Below the pieces are notes generated by a model. It saw only the letters and a list, made by a program, of their open reading frames with translations. It was not told the origin of the DNA and ran no database searches. A stretch of 64,000 nucleotides of DNA from Aphrocallistes beatrix. Taxonomy: Eukaryota; Porifera; Hexactinellida; Sceptrulophora; Aphrocallistidae. The position numbers were made by a program, and so were the translations under genes. Of this stretch, positions 39,193-51,945 are shown piece after piece; the first letter of the stretch is position 1, and each line of letters begins with the position of its first letter. Location of the stretch: NCBI GenBank assembly GCA_963281255.1, contig OY725491.1, forward strand, positions 6,055,644-6,119,643. The letters run 5' to 3'.

Positions 39193-42100
39193 ATGGCAAA
39201 GAATGCATTGGAGGGGGACTTTGTGACCTACATGCTCTATTTTGTATATTTATGGTTCGGACTGCTGACGCTGTTTATATTCAGTTCCTGCATCATCAAG
39301 TACTTCTACTCCTTCCTCCTCTTCCTCGCGCAGTACTGGCTGAGGGCCTACATCTACACGGAAGGGATGGGACTCCTGTCTCTGGACAAGATGGAGCTCT
39401 TCTTCTGGGATGCGAAGACTTATGTCTGTATCGAAGGAATCGGAATATATTTCTTCGATCCCTTTTCCAACACCTTCCTCAGAATCGGAGTGGATCGGAC
39501 AAGAGTGGAGTACATTCACACTCTCCCACCTCCTGACACAGTCCCGACAATCAGGTACACTCTATCACTTAGCACTGTCGATTTCTATCTTATTTAGAGT
39601 GACCAGATGGCAGTTTTTCCCTGGAATCCTATTTCATGTCCAGTTTTGTGTGTGCTTCCTATACTATTATGTACGATCTACAGATGATCTTATATAATAA
39701 TATAGGTGCGCAGTTCTAGAATGAGTGTGGGTGTCCGTCGTCCGGCCATAAGCTCCCCCCCCCCGGCGACAGTTTAATTTTTTTTGTGTGATGAAGAGAC
39801 ATTCTAGGTAAATTTGCACATAACCCTTCAATTTTCACCATATGCTAATCTTCATGACATCTGGTCGCCCTAATCTTATTCATCTAATCTTATTCGCAGA
39901 TGGTATCACATACTGATCCCCAAACTCGCGAGGAGAACCGAAGCTCCAGACCCTCTCCTGCCTAGAGGGAGCCTCCTCAAGAAGTTGAATCTCCTCCTGG
40001 CGAGACTGCTGCTGCCAAACCTGCAGATAGACTTCTGTCTGTTCGAGATGTTGGTCAGCCACGAGGCGCACTCTCAGCTCTACTGCCTCCTCACCTCCGC
40101 GAGCACCCTCCTCTCGTTCCGCCCCTTCTCCCCCGGGAGGTACACCCTGGACGTCACGCTGCAGACCAGGGAGACCGGCGCCTCACTGGAGATGAGGAGC
40201 GGACAGCCAGCGTCCGAGGTCCCCTCCCTGTTCTCCTTCAAGGGGCGCTTCTGTCTCAAGCTCTGCTACAACCCTCTCTACGCACACCCACTCACGCACC
40301 TCGAAGCGGCCACCGCTGACATGCAAATCTCTTGTCTGCAGAAGGCACCGGAAATTCTTGCTGGATTTCTAAAGATATTTTTACTCCCGAATCAGTCCGC
40401 TAGTTCCACTCCCTCGTCCCCCTCCCTCTTCCTGAGGCAAGTCACGGGCTGGAGGTATTTCCCGCCCTCCCTCTCTCTCCTCTCCGAAGACTGCACTGCT
40501 TCCTACCTCGTATTCAGCGGCCAGGCCGTGCGCTGCAGCTGGCAACACCTGTTGCTAGAACTGTACTCTCGCCCGGGTCTCCTGCGTAACGTGAGCAGCA
40601 GCCGCAGACACCGCAGCGACAGGAGAGGCACCGGACTCCGGTTCCTGGCCAGACTTTCCGGCGCTCAGGTGGAGACGGCCAGCATGGAGCGCATCTTGTC
40701 CCTCTCCTCGCTCCTGACAGAGGTGGAGCTGCACCCCCCGGAAAGGGGAGGGGATGTGAAGAGGGGTACAACTGCGGTTTCTGTTCGTCGGTTGGCGAGG
40801 AAGCTGAAGGGACTGGTCTGGAGGAAGGGCAGCCGGATTCAAGAACCGCCCAATCCCCCTGATAGCCTCAGTCGACCTGACCTGACCGCGAACCTGGAGC
40901 TCCAGTCCCTCTACCTGGTGTTGGACCCGGTCCTCCTCGCCAACTTCTTCCCACTCGCCCTCCCCAGCTCCCGGCTGGGGGCAGGAGGACGGCTGTGTGA
41001 GCTCGTCTGCTCAGAGCTGAGCCAGTTCTCTTCCAGACAGATCTCGCTCTGCGCGGAGGACGCAGTGCTGGCGCTCTACCACTCCGACCCGCTCATCCGC
41101 TCGAAGCAGCCGCTCTTCAAGCTCGTCCTCGCGCACTGCGCCTCCTCCCTCCTCCTCCCCACGCCCCCAGGGGACGAGAGTCCACTCGGGACACTCACAC
41201 TCAGCGCCCGCAACCTCTACCTGCACTCTCCTGGCGTAGCCAGCAGTGCGGACGATAAAGCGGAGCTCTCTCCGCTGTCCGCCAAGCCGGACAGCCTCGA
41301 GGTGTCACCGGACTCGGGGGTGCACCTCTGGGGCCGCTGTCTCGAGTGCACCAGTCTCTCCTCCAAGCTGTCCATTCCCGCGGACGCTGGCTCTCCTTTC
41401 TCCGTCTGCCTTGCGGCGGAGCTCGTGAACGCGGAGCTTTCTCGGCACGGACTCTTCGCCCTGGAGTGGCTGTTGTCTGCGTTTATGCCACTTCCTGACA
41501 CCTCTAACCGGACAGCATCCATCGCGCACTCGCTCACTCTCCCCGAAATCTCCCTCAGCGCCTCACTGCGCAACATCAACCTCTTCCTCTACGACCTCAG
41601 CCCCAACGCCCCGGCCCTCCTCCTCCACACCGACTCCCTCTCCTCGCAGCTGTCCGCCGCGTCCCTGGTCCTCACGGCAGAGAGCACGGGCCTGCTGCCG
41701 ATACAGGTGGAGGAGGGGAGGTTCGCTGTTAGCACCCTCGCCAATCTCCCACAGGGCCTCCTGGAGCTTGAGTCCCTGTCCGCCGTCCTGTCTCGCCGCC
41801 AGCAGCCACAACTTTTGGAGTTGGGCAGCGAGGCTGCCTCACTGCACTGGACCCCCACCAGGCATTGCCACCTGGCGGATTGCGCCAAGGCCGTGAAGAC
41901 GCAGGTTCTGGAGTTCTCCCGGTTCCTTTCAGCGCGTTATAGCGTCGCGACAGGGAACAGCCACAACTCCTTGTTCAGCGTGGACAGCGAACCGAAGCTG
42001 CGCAAGGAGGGCGTGGAGTACCGGAGCTTCCTCGGTCAAATCAGATCCGGCATCGACGTCTCCTGCGGCTGTAAGCAGTTGTATGTCAGCATCCGTCCGG

Positions 42101-45100
42101 ACCCTAACACCAGCGTCAGTTTCGATATGCGAGAAAGTTTCGCTTGCCTGAAATCGGGGCAACTGTCCATGTCTGTTCCCGCCCTCAAGATCTCCATGGA
42201 CAAGCGGGAGGTGATCTCCCTCAGCCAGATTCTGCTGATCAGGATGAACTCCCCGCCGCCGGAGCTCTCGCAAGCTCGCTCCCTTTTCTCCGATTGCGAA
42301 TGGCCGACCAACTTCCCGGTCGCGATCTCCTTCCAGAAACTGTCAGTCTCGTTCCCCTACAAGTACAACGTCGCGCTGACGGTGCACAAACTCACCAACA
42401 TCCTCAAGTTCCTGCGACGGACGCACTTCCCCGCTGATCCCGACTCGCGGAGACTCGTGGTGCCTCCGGACCTGGTGCTGAGCGCCGGAGAGATCTTGAT
42501 CGACCTTCCGGACGACAGTTTCGAGGTGAAGATGCGAGACCAGTATGAACTCAAGTCCGACGAGTCTCTGGAGAAGGCGCATCGGCGCCAGCTGATGGAC
42601 GAGAAGATCCGCGAGATTCGGTCGCAAGAGGGGGAGCTGGTCACCTCCGACAAGATCGAAGGGCTACAGGGCTCCCTGCGGCGAGAGGACTCGACCGTCT
42701 ACATCAACCGTGCTCGCACCTTCTACCGCAACAACCCCATGCGCCATTGGCTGCTGAGGATCAGACTTTCCCAGAGCTCTCTCTCCATCCTGGCGGACCC
42801 CAGCCTCCAGGGGAGGGGTAACCTCGCGCGGCGCCTGAAGGAGATCAACCCCGAGTCCCCGCTGCCCGAGGCGCTGGACTTCAGCGTCCTCTGGGGCAGG
42901 AACACGCAGGGCTGCGTCGGGAAGTGCGAGCTCCTCCTGCGAGACTACCCCCAGCCTCTCACCTCCATCCACGCGCTGGAGTTCTCGGGGACGGTGCTTG
43001 GGGTGGAACGACGTGGAGGCCCGCTCTCTGTCAGAGAGGCTTGTGTGGATATTTTCCCGCCCTGGGACCCCTTCAAACTCAACCTCAACATCTGTCCGCT
43101 CAAGTTCTTCCATGACCTCACTGCCAAGGCCAGCAAGATCGACTTCGCTTGGGGCGCCGCGTTTGAGCCAGCCTGGATGCAAGTGGGAGAAGTCGCAGAG
43201 ATGTTGTACCTCCCTTCCTTGGACCCATCCCCCGCACTCCCCTTCTGGGACCGCATCCGCATCAAGCGGCACGGCAGGTTCCGCCTGTCCTGCGACAAGT
43301 TCACGGTGTTCCTGCTGTCCTCGCGGGACCCGTACAACAACACGGAGAGCTTGGTGGTGGAGATGAAGCGGTTCTCCGCCCTCTGGGCGAACTGTCGCCT
43401 GAGGTTCGAGGGAGAGGTCGGCTTCTTTCTGAGCACCGCTTCAAAGTACGACGACTGTCGCCTCGCCTACTTACCCAGGGCCGAGCTGGACATCCAGATG
43501 ATCTGGGTGACGGACGGGAACAACATGGACCACCATCACATCTGTCCCGTCAACAGGGCCAAGGCCACGGCCCCCGTTCCCGACTCTTACGCTCTGTTCC
43601 GCTCCAGCTGTCTAGACCTCTCCATCCACCTGAACATCCAGGGCTGCGAGCGGGAGGAGAAGCAGCTCACGCCCAAGTTCCTCTGCTACGCCAGCGCCAT
43701 CCGGTGGCTGAAGAACTTCAAGAACAGCTTCCTCCTCAACGTGACGCGTCCCACGCGCAGAGGCAGCGTCTGGCTCAACGTGCGACCTCCCAAGAAGAAG
43801 CTCTCCCGTCACTACCGCACCCTGCGCTTCAGCAGCCAACTCTGCGCCTGCCAGCTCAGCTACTGGAGCTCGTACGCGCACCGCCAGGGCGTCACGGTGC
43901 ACGTGGCTGCGCTGGAGATGGACTCCGAGTACAGACTGGCCGTCAAGGCGGTCGCGGATGGACTCATTCACAGACCCACCGCCAGGTTCAAGGTTGCTCA
44001 GTGCCAGATCGGCAGCTCCGACATCCGAATAGACGCGTGCAGCTGTAACCTGAGCGACGCGATGAAGATGAAGCGAATGGAGTTCGTGTCCGTTTGCTCC
44101 ATCAGCTACAGGTACAACGTGGACGTTGAGAAGACAGGCGAAGACGCGCACTCCCCCACTGGAGACAACGCATTCAAGCACCACGTGGAGGCGAACAAAG
44201 TGCGGATCTTATGGAACTGTTTCGTGAGGACGCTGGTGCTGGGATTGTATGAGTCTTACGAAAACAGTCGGATCCTGCGGAAGAACCAGTCCTCAGAAGT
44301 GCTGCGGAACATTTCCGTGCTGAAGAAGTCTCTGCAGCAAGCAGCCATGGCCGAGCACACGCCCGTCAACCACGTTCCCCCTCTCAGCACCTCACACAAA
44401 CCGTCACGCAAGACGCTGGAACTGGACCGCTTCCTGGAGCTGCGGGACAAGAGCCACAGCCACGAGGACCTGGCGCGGAGCGGGCAGCAAGAAGAGAGAG
44501 TCATCTGCGAGAACCGCTGGCTGGTGGAGCTGATGGAGATCCAGGTGGCGCTGTGCTGCGAGCGGGAGCTGCAGGGGCAAGGCGAGTCCGCCGAAGGCTG
44601 GCTCCTCGTCACCTCTGCTCACTCCTTCGTGACGGGCATGCTGAACGAGCCCCGCTGGAACAAGGGGGACCTCCTGCAGAAGAAGGTCTGGGAAGCGCGC
44701 GTGAACTTGATGCAGTACTTCGCCTCGCACGCGTTCAGCCAGGCGGGACAGGTCCCCTGGCTCGACTCCACCCTCGTCCTCGGGGAGCAGAGACAGACCG
44801 AGTCCATCTTCAACGAGCTGGTCCCGCCGGAGCAAGGGCTGGCTCGGGAGCAGCAGGAGTTCTCGATGGGCGCTGTCTACGCCAGCGAGGCAGGCACGGA
44901 CCTCCAGCGCATCGCGTACTCCTCCTACTGCTCCGTCTCCTACGCCTGCTTCCTGGACCTGGAGTGCGACAACCCGGCCGACCTCGAGATGTACTCCAGC
45001 AAGGAGTCCCTCAGCAGTACCAGCTCCTTCAACTCGGACACGGCCAACACCTTCTACCTGCGACACCCCGAGCTGAAGGTGGCCACCTCCTCGCTGCAGT

Positions 45101-46536
45101 ACTCCATCGTGCTGGACATCGTGAACAACCTCCTGCTCTACTTCGAGTCGGAGAAGAAGAAGGTGGCGCAGCGCTACGAACAGCTCAGGTTCGAGCTGCA
45201 GCTGAACAACTCGGGGAAGGAGCTGGATCTCTTGCTGACCGAGTCTCAGAATCGGGTCCGCGAGCTGGCCTCTCGCGTGCGACGGACGGAGAAGAGTTTG
45301 TACGCCGCCGAACACGGCCAGTCCGACCGGAGGCCGCTGAGCGGGGACTGGGTGAGCATCCTCTCGGTCAGCAGCGGCACACGGTGCACGGACCTTCAGG
45401 CGCAACTGTCTCAAGCGAAGGAAGAGCTGGGCAGCGCCTCCCTCGACCTGAAGCTGCTCATCAAGTATATAAAGGAGGTGGAGTTCCAGAGGAGCAGCTC
45501 CGAGTGCGCGGAGGAGAGCAGTGTGCCGACTACGCGCGAGATCGACATCTGGCTGGAAGAGGTGAAGTGGGTGCTGCTGCAGGACGGACAGCTGGCCATC
45601 GCACAGATTGACTTGGGACAGGCGTTCTACTGCGTCAGCACGAATCAGGACGGGAGTGGAGAGCACCGCTTCGAGCTGGGATCTCTCTCAGTCATGAATC
45701 TCCTGCCCAACACGCCCTTCCCCCACGCTCTCTCCACCTACGACCCAGGACTCGCGAACCCTAAGATCGACCGGAACTCTTCCCTGCGCATCTTCCTGAA
45801 GGAGCGGGCGCCCGTGGGCGGCATCTACGTGAAGGAGCACCTCGAAGTGAACTTGGTCCCGCTGGCCATCAGACTAACCAAGCGCTTCTACAAAACGATC
45901 TTCGCGTACTTTTTCCAACAAACTGGGTCAGGAAAGAACCCAGAATTCGCTGAAGGCTTTACCGCTTCTTCTGACGGGACCTCTCTCGATTTGATTAGTC
46001 TGGGCGGGGAAAGTGTCAGCTCAGAACTGAGCGAGAATTTGGAGCGAATGAAGGAGCGAGCAGAAAAGAACAAAAGTTTCATCTACATCAAGATTCCTGA
46101 TGTGCCCATATCTCTCTCTTACAAGGGAAACAAGGAGAAGAACATTGAGGATGTGAGGGATTTGGAATGCGTGTTCGGGCCTCTCGAGTACCACAACCAG
46201 ATCTACACTTGGAAGGAACTGTTTGTCCGTCTGAAGAAGGAAATCAAGCGACTCGTCATTTCTCAGGCGTTTAAGAGGAAGATCGGGTTGAAGACGGGAA
46301 TCGATGGTCCGTTGCTGCCTGGAGCATCGCTGAATTTGGACACTGAAAAGGCGAAACTTATCGGAGTCCGGAAATCACCGCCTCAGAATCCTAAGCGAAA
46401 GAAGAAAGCAAAGAAACTTGGCTCTAGAGACAGCGACCTATCCGCAAGTATTCCAACCGATGAGTCGGACCAGTCCGACTTCACTTCTAGCCTCCCGGAA
46501 TCCTTTTCTATTCCGTATAACCACAAACCTTTGTAG
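39193..46536 (+). CDS. BLTP2: Bridge-like lipid transfer protein 2 (KIAA0100/hobbit/FMP27)
   Basis: Two exons, 39193-39554 and 39900-46536, give about 2332 residues, close to human BLTP2 (about 2235). BLTP proteins form long hydrophobic grooves that move lipid at ER-plasma membrane contacts. The N-terminus has a membrane segment (about 12-45) that anchors it in the ER. Strong matches to human along the length include STASKYDDC, KKKLxxHY, VLDIVNNLLL, APVGGIYVKEHLEVN and NKSFIYIKIPDVP. A coiled-coil stretch lies about residues 1780-1900. The tail is Lys-rich. The single intron (345 bp, phase 2) contains a MITE; without it the intron would be 59 bp. The second exon, 6.6 kb, is exceptionally long. 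PSMB6 follows 260 bp downstream on the same strand. Confidence 0.93.
39595..39872. mobile_element. hAT-type MITE with 8-bp target duplication
   Basis: A 278-bp insertion in the BLTP2 intron. The ends are TAGAGTGACCAGATGGCA and, read in reverse from the right, TAGGGCGACCAGATGTCA. It is flanked on both sides by ATCTTATT (39587-39594 and 39873-39880), an 8-bp target-site duplication as made by hAT transposases. A third ATCTTATT follows at 39886-39893. No coding capacity. Confidence 0.85.
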
Positions 46537-46796
46537 AGCGAATTTATCCAAGAGATCATTTTATCGGCTTGTAACATATTACAATATTACTACGCACGAG
46601 TTTAACTTTACTTTCTTACTCTAAATCTGCGCTACTCGATTGTCCGAGCAATAATTTGGTTCTCTACGTATCTAATACCATTTTAAAAACACAAGAATAT
46701 TTCAATTCGATTATAATCCTGCATTCATTCATTATAGACTCACAAATAGTAACGTGACTGTACTAATATAAATAAACCTAATTATCTTTGCTAGGA

Positions 46797-47432
46797 ATGC
46801 TGAACTTAGAGGCACAGCCTGTCTCTCACACTTCTATAATGGCGGTGCAGTTCGATAAAGGAGTTCTCATCGGCGCGGACTCCCGTACAAGCTCCGGCTC
46901 TTACATCGCTAACCGCGTCTCTGACAAACTGACTCGGATCTCCGACCGCATTTACTGCTGTCGCTCCGGCGCTTCTGCGGACACTCAGAGCATCGCGGAC
47001 TTTGTCAAGTACGGTTTGGACCTGCACACGTCGGAGCTGGGACAGGCGCCGCTGGTGCAGACGGCCGCACATCTCTTCCGCTCGACTTGCTATGAGTACC
47101 GGGACTACTTCACCGCCGGGATCATCTGCGCGGGATGGGATGAGGTGAGCGGGGGGCAGGTCTACTCCATCCCGCTGGGAGGGATGTGCGTGCGTCAGCC
47201 TTTCACTATCGGGGGCTCTGGTAGCACGTACATTTACGGATTCTGTGACTCCAATTTCCGAGAAGACTTCACTAAGGACGAGTGTCTCGAGTTCGTACAG
47301 CGCTCACTGGCCTTGGCGATGGCTAGAGACGGGTCCAGCGGAGGTGTGATCCGCATTGTGTCCATCGAAGAGGGCGGCACTGAGAGATTCCTATTCACCA
47401 GCGAGGACTGCGCTCTGTTGCGGGATTACTAG
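46797..47432 (+). CDS. PSMB6: 20S proteasome subunit beta-1 (caspase-like)
   Basis: A 211-residue N-terminal-nucleophile hydrolase, orthologue of PSMB6/Pre3, which cleaves after acidic residues in the 20S core. Counting the Thr of HTSIMAVQF as Thr1, it has Asp17 (GADSRT), Lys33 (SDKL), Arg45 of the acidic-specific pocket (CCRSG), GSGSTYIYG and ARDGSSGGV. The oddity is residue -1: His replaces the Gly found before Thr1 in active beta subunits (VSLGTSIMAV in yeast against [10 protein letters not shown] here). The propeptide is short (11 residues) if ATG 46797 is the start. A splice-acceptor-like TTTGCTAG ends 2 bp before the ATG, so a leader exon or spliced leader is possible. The gene starts 260 bp after BLTP2. 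Confidence 0.92.
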   Translation: MLNLEAQPVSHTSIMAVQFDKGVLIGADSRTSSGSYIANRVSDKLTRISDRIYCCRSGASADTQSIADFVKYGLDLHTSELGQAPLVQTAAHLFRSTCYEYRDYFTAGIICAGWDEVSGGQVYSIPLGGMCVRQPFTIGGSGSTYIYGFCDSNFREDFTKDECLEFVQRSLALAMARDGSSGGVIRIVSIEEGGTERFLFTSEDCALLRDY

Positions 47433-48174
47433 AATTGGAGTTTAGTTAGGCAGACTTGTTTGTTAATTCAGTATTTCAATGAGTGTTGCTGAGTAGATTG
47501 TGTTGAATAGGCAGTGATGCTCCTCAGATTTAAACATAGGTCGTAATACTCACATTTTAAAAGTGTCGTTCGACAGACTGATAGTGCAGCTCCAGGAAAA
47601 TACCAACTGGAGCGGTGAAACTTGCACATATTCATTTGTTAACAAATCAAAATATTTACTTTTAGCTAAGAACTAAGATTGGATATTACATTGGAATTTG
47701 CTTGTACCTTAACTTATTTGCGGTTAAAATTAAGAACGCGTCATCATCACTTGATTTAAAAACGGTAGTAAAAATGAAAGGTGGATAATTAGGATATATT
47801 TAATGATTGTTAAACTCAAATTGAAGTGCTATGCTGTAAATTGATAATTTTATCCGTAGACAACTTGTGAGTGTTGTCTAATTAGAACTATTTAATTAAA
47901 CGAATAGAAATATAAAAAATGACAAGTGATGTTAAAGCTTCTTTTTTTCCAACAATAATTAATGCTAAGAAATAATAGCATGGGATCACGTGTACTTGAA
48001 TAATGTAATAGTTAAATGGAAATAATGTGATGGACTTAAGGTTGCCTAACCTAGATTTCGTTGAATTATTAGTAAAATAATCGGGATTTCCTTTCCTGGG
48101 GAAGTATAAATATGGTTTCGAGTGTAAGATTCTATGCTATATCTGGTGTCTACTACAGAACTAAAGGTTAAATT
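47433..48174. other. Intergenic, contains one copy of a dispersed repeat
   Basis: 742 bp, AT-rich. Bases 47773-47867 resemble 53692-53780 (see the repeat entry). The remainder should contain the PSMB6 3' end and the kinase promoter. Confidence 0.5.
47773..47867 (+). repeat. Dispersed repeat, copy left of the kinase
   Basis: Resembles 53692-53780 in the same orientation. Both copies have ATGAAAG, then ATATATTTA, then a shared GTGATTGTTAAAC-like core (GATTGTTAAAC in both), then a CTATGSTGTAAAT segment and RGCAAC/AGACAAC. Roughly 70-80% identity by eye. Family unknown. Confidence 0.5.
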
Positions 48175-50770
48175 ATGGAGAAGATGAAACTATTTCATAG
48201 TTGTTTTATATTTATATTGATACCATGTATAGTGCGGGCAAATCAACAAACTTTTAATGATTCAGACAATGGAGTCATCGTTTATATCGGATCGGATACG
48301 GAACCATTTCACATTAGAAGGAATGGATTTGACTTTAGAGAAGGGAGTATATTATGTAAAGAGTTGTCGAATGAAACATTGGAATACTATGATTTTATGG
48401 GTAATACAAATGACCTTCGTCATTATGAAATGAGGTGCAATGACGATGACGTTCGAGCTTGTGATTGCAATTTTAATGGTCCAGATGACGACAATGAGGA
48501 TATTGTTGGCGTAAGTTGTCTTCCCTCAAACGATGTCGTCGGTTCTCTCCGTCTGCTGCCTGATGGTCGAGTAATAGAACTATTTGAGGATGATGAATTT
48601 GGTTTACCTGTGTGGGCACATTATTGTATTAATGATAACGATGGTTGGAACCAGGAAGTAGCTGAATTAGCATGTCAGAATCTGGGATTTGATGGGCTGA
48701 ATTCAAGCAACCCTAATAGTTTTAGGATCAGTATTTGGGAAGACGAAGGAGATAGAAACGTCTATGGTTTGAGGAGAATTAACTGCGATGGAGCCTCAAC
48801 TTTCAGTAGTTGTATAAAAGAAACTGCAAGTTTTAATGCAAGGTGCGATAATCAGGGAGTTATTGGGGTTCAATGTGAGCACAGGCTGCAAACTTCATCC
48901 ACTATGCTTGCTACCGGAATTTTATCAGCTAGCAGTAGTTTACTTCAAGCGACACCTTCGATCACAAATATACCAAGTTCAGTACAAGATACTGTCACTC
49001 CACTAACTCAGCAATTTATTACTCCATCAATGTCACAGTTATTCATACCCCTTTCAGTTTCTCAACAAGTCACTCCATCAGAAGTTGTTCTAACTCCATC
49101 AATGTCTCCTTCTGAAAATCAGGATACGGCTTCGATTGGAAACATAGAATCAACACAAACAGTAGCGCCAACAGCTAGCAACACTCAAGATGATAGATTG
49201 ACTAAAATTATTGCCATAGTCGCTTCATTGATGGCATTTTTAATCATCATATTGATAATAGTCACTGTACTTATCATTATAATATCAGTATTTAAGCGAC
49301 GAAGAAATAAAAAAGCGAGAAGAATGTCTGATGATCATAATAACAACAACACACACTATGCAAACATTGATCCAGGATCCATGGGTGAATTTCTGCCCCC
49401 AAGAGAACAGAATATCGAAGGAGTAACTGGTACAAGAACAGAGAAAAGTCGTGAAGAATATGAAATTATGGCCCCTGTGGTGGTTTTAGAGGAACTCGGA
49501 GGAACGAACTTCTATGAAACCATAAATCCACCAAAAGAGAAAATCTATGATCAGGTGGTGCATCAGTTTGGTATGATAGTGCCTTCACTCCAAGATAGAG
49601 AGTATTTAAATCTGAGCAAAAACGATCTTATTGCTAAGAGCAATAATCACCATTCGAACACACAACTTTCTTGCTTCATTTACCAGAATGACTCCGAGTT
49701 CTGGGCGCCTGAGGATACGGAAACAGCAATTTACACACAAATGTCCATTAAGAGATATCGGGAAATAAACCCTGAAGAGATGATTATGGACAAAATTATT
49801 GGAAGTGGAAAGTTCGGTTGTGTACACAATGGAATTTGGAGGACTCAAAAGGCTGAAGTCCCTGTCGCCATCAAAACTATCAAAGGGGACGCTATAGATT
49901 CCAATGTCGGCCTCTTGCAAGAGGCTGCCATTCTAGGTCAGTTCAACCATCCGAACGTTCTCAAGTTGTTAGGAGTAGTTACCATAGTTAAACCGATGAT
50001 GATGGTAACAGAGCTGATGAAGACAGGACTGACAGATTTCTTAGACATTATCGATCATTCAAATTCGATTCCATTAGACACGATGGAAGAGCTCTTTCTT
50101 CGCTTTTCGCTAGAAATAGCAAACGGAATGGAGCATCTAGCTAGCAAGAAATACGTCCACAGGGATTTAGCTGCGAGGAACATCCTGATTAATCATAGCA
50201 TTTCCTGCAAGATTGCAGATTTCGGCCTTGCGCGAGGTGTAGGTGTTGAAGAAGTATATTATGTGTCAAAAGGTGGATTGGTACCTTTGAAGTGGACAGC
50301 ACCGGAAGCTATCCTCTACATGAAATACTCAGAGAAGAGTGACGTGTTCAGTTACGGGGTAACTCTCTTTGAGATATGGTCGATTGGAGAACGTCCATGG
50401 AAAGGCGTGCCGAACGGAAATGTAAGTTTAATTTAATATAACATTGTAGAGCCTATAAATATCATACATATTTTGCTTCTAGGTAATACTATATTACTCT
50501 TTTTTGCAGGTTACACAAAAGGTTCTTAAAGGTGAGATGATGCTTCCACCAGCTAATTGTCCAATAAATATCTACAAGCTGATGGTAGAGTGCTGGCATC
50601 CTGCTAAAGATGAGAGGCCAGCCTTCAATAAGATAGTCAGTCTGCTACAGAACAGCACTGATATTCTCAAGAGAGACGCTGATACAGGTTCTGCTGATCT
50701 TAAGAGGAGAGCCCTCAAAGACCTACAAGATAAGTACCTCAAATCTGATACTGTTTACTTTGATGTTTGA
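48175..50770 (+). CDS. SRCR-type receptor tyrosine kinase
   Basis: Two exons, 48175-50421 and 50510-50770 (88-bp GT-AG intron, phase 0), give 835 residues. Order: signal peptide (1-22, ending IVRA); a Cys-containing ectodomain (about 25-235) that looks like two degenerate scavenger-receptor Cys-rich units (GVSCLP, GVQCE); a Ser/Thr/Pro-rich stalk; one transmembrane helix (about 343-371) followed by KRRRNKK; a juxtamembrane region with many Tyr; and a tyrosine kinase domain (about 534-820). Catalytic motifs are intact: IGSGKFGCVHNG, VAIKTIK, HRDLAARN, DFGLARG, WTAPEA. YTQM fits a PI3K p85 site and YLNL and YANI fit Grb2-type sites. The ligand is unknown. Much more AT-rich than BLTP2 and PSMB6. 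Without splicing, the kinase would stop after PNGNVSLI. Confidence 0.9.
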
Positions 50771-51945
50771 TGAGATTGCAATATTTTTGAACATATATTA
50801 TTGACATGTTGGAATAGCTAAATGTTTGAAATTGGATGTACAATACATAAGAATTGAGCATTTTAGTGTAACATTATGTAACAAGTGTAACATTAAATTT
50901 ATTATAAATTGTAGAAAATCAGGAACGAAAAGGGAAATAAGTTGGATAGACAAAGTATTTTGTAATTGTTAATAAACTCTCAAATCAATATGCTATACGA
51001 TAAATCTATCGAGTAAAAAATAGAGAAAAAGGTTAATGTTAAAGGGGAAAAAGGTTAATGTTATACGACGATAAAGGTTAACGCTACACGGGGAAAATTT
51101 TACTTTACAAAAGGTTCCAGGTACCTAATACAAAGTCTATGGAAAAGGTTAGCTCAGAACGGCCTCAGTGACATCTGTTGCTTATGTGTTACTAAATACA
51201 ACTATGCGTGTTGCATTTCGTGTGAAGTGAGAAGGAAGGTTTGTTTACGATTAGCAATCCAAACAATGATTTATTAGATAAATTTGGAATTTTTGCAGTT
51301 TATACAGACCGGAAAATGAACTAATTGATCAGCAAATATGTATATGTGAGGGACAGAATCATAAAACGGAGTACATATAGGAATATACAAGTCTCGTAAC
51401 AAATATACGCATTGCACTGATGTGAAGTTATAGGATACACGATGCGCTTATGTTGCTAGGTAAGTAAGCATAAGTATGTATACTTAAATATGGCATTTCC
51501 CCTTATTTTATTTGCTATGAAGACCATTAGTATTTGAAAGGTTTTAATTAATTGGGACAATAGTTTAGTTGATTTAATTATACGTGTAATTTATTACTAC
51601 GATACAAAGTAGCAATACACATACAAGACATAAAAATAAAATACACAAAACCGTTGTCCGTGTAGCTCTTCCATTAGGGTAGTGACGCGGTCCGTGTAGC
51701 TCCTCCATCAGTGTAGTGGCGCGGTCCGTGTTAGTCCGTCCCGGCTCCACCCCCATCCTTTCCTCTCCGGTCGCCGAACTGTGGACCCCCTGCTGTGTAT
51801 GCCCCTTCTATGTTTCCCTCCCGCCCGTCCTATAGTTAATTACTCAGGTTGACCCCTCAGGGTTCCAGCAGCCGTTTTGTGGCTAACTGTGAATGCACTT
51901 GGGACGTATTCATGTACCTTTCCCCAACCTGAGCTAGAATTGGAG

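Noticed and set aside
44404-45666. A 420-codon minus-strand frame and a 352-codon plus-strand frame at 44553-45611
   Set aside because: Both are shadow frames of the GC-rich BLTP2 exon; the BLTP2 frame matches human protein throughout.
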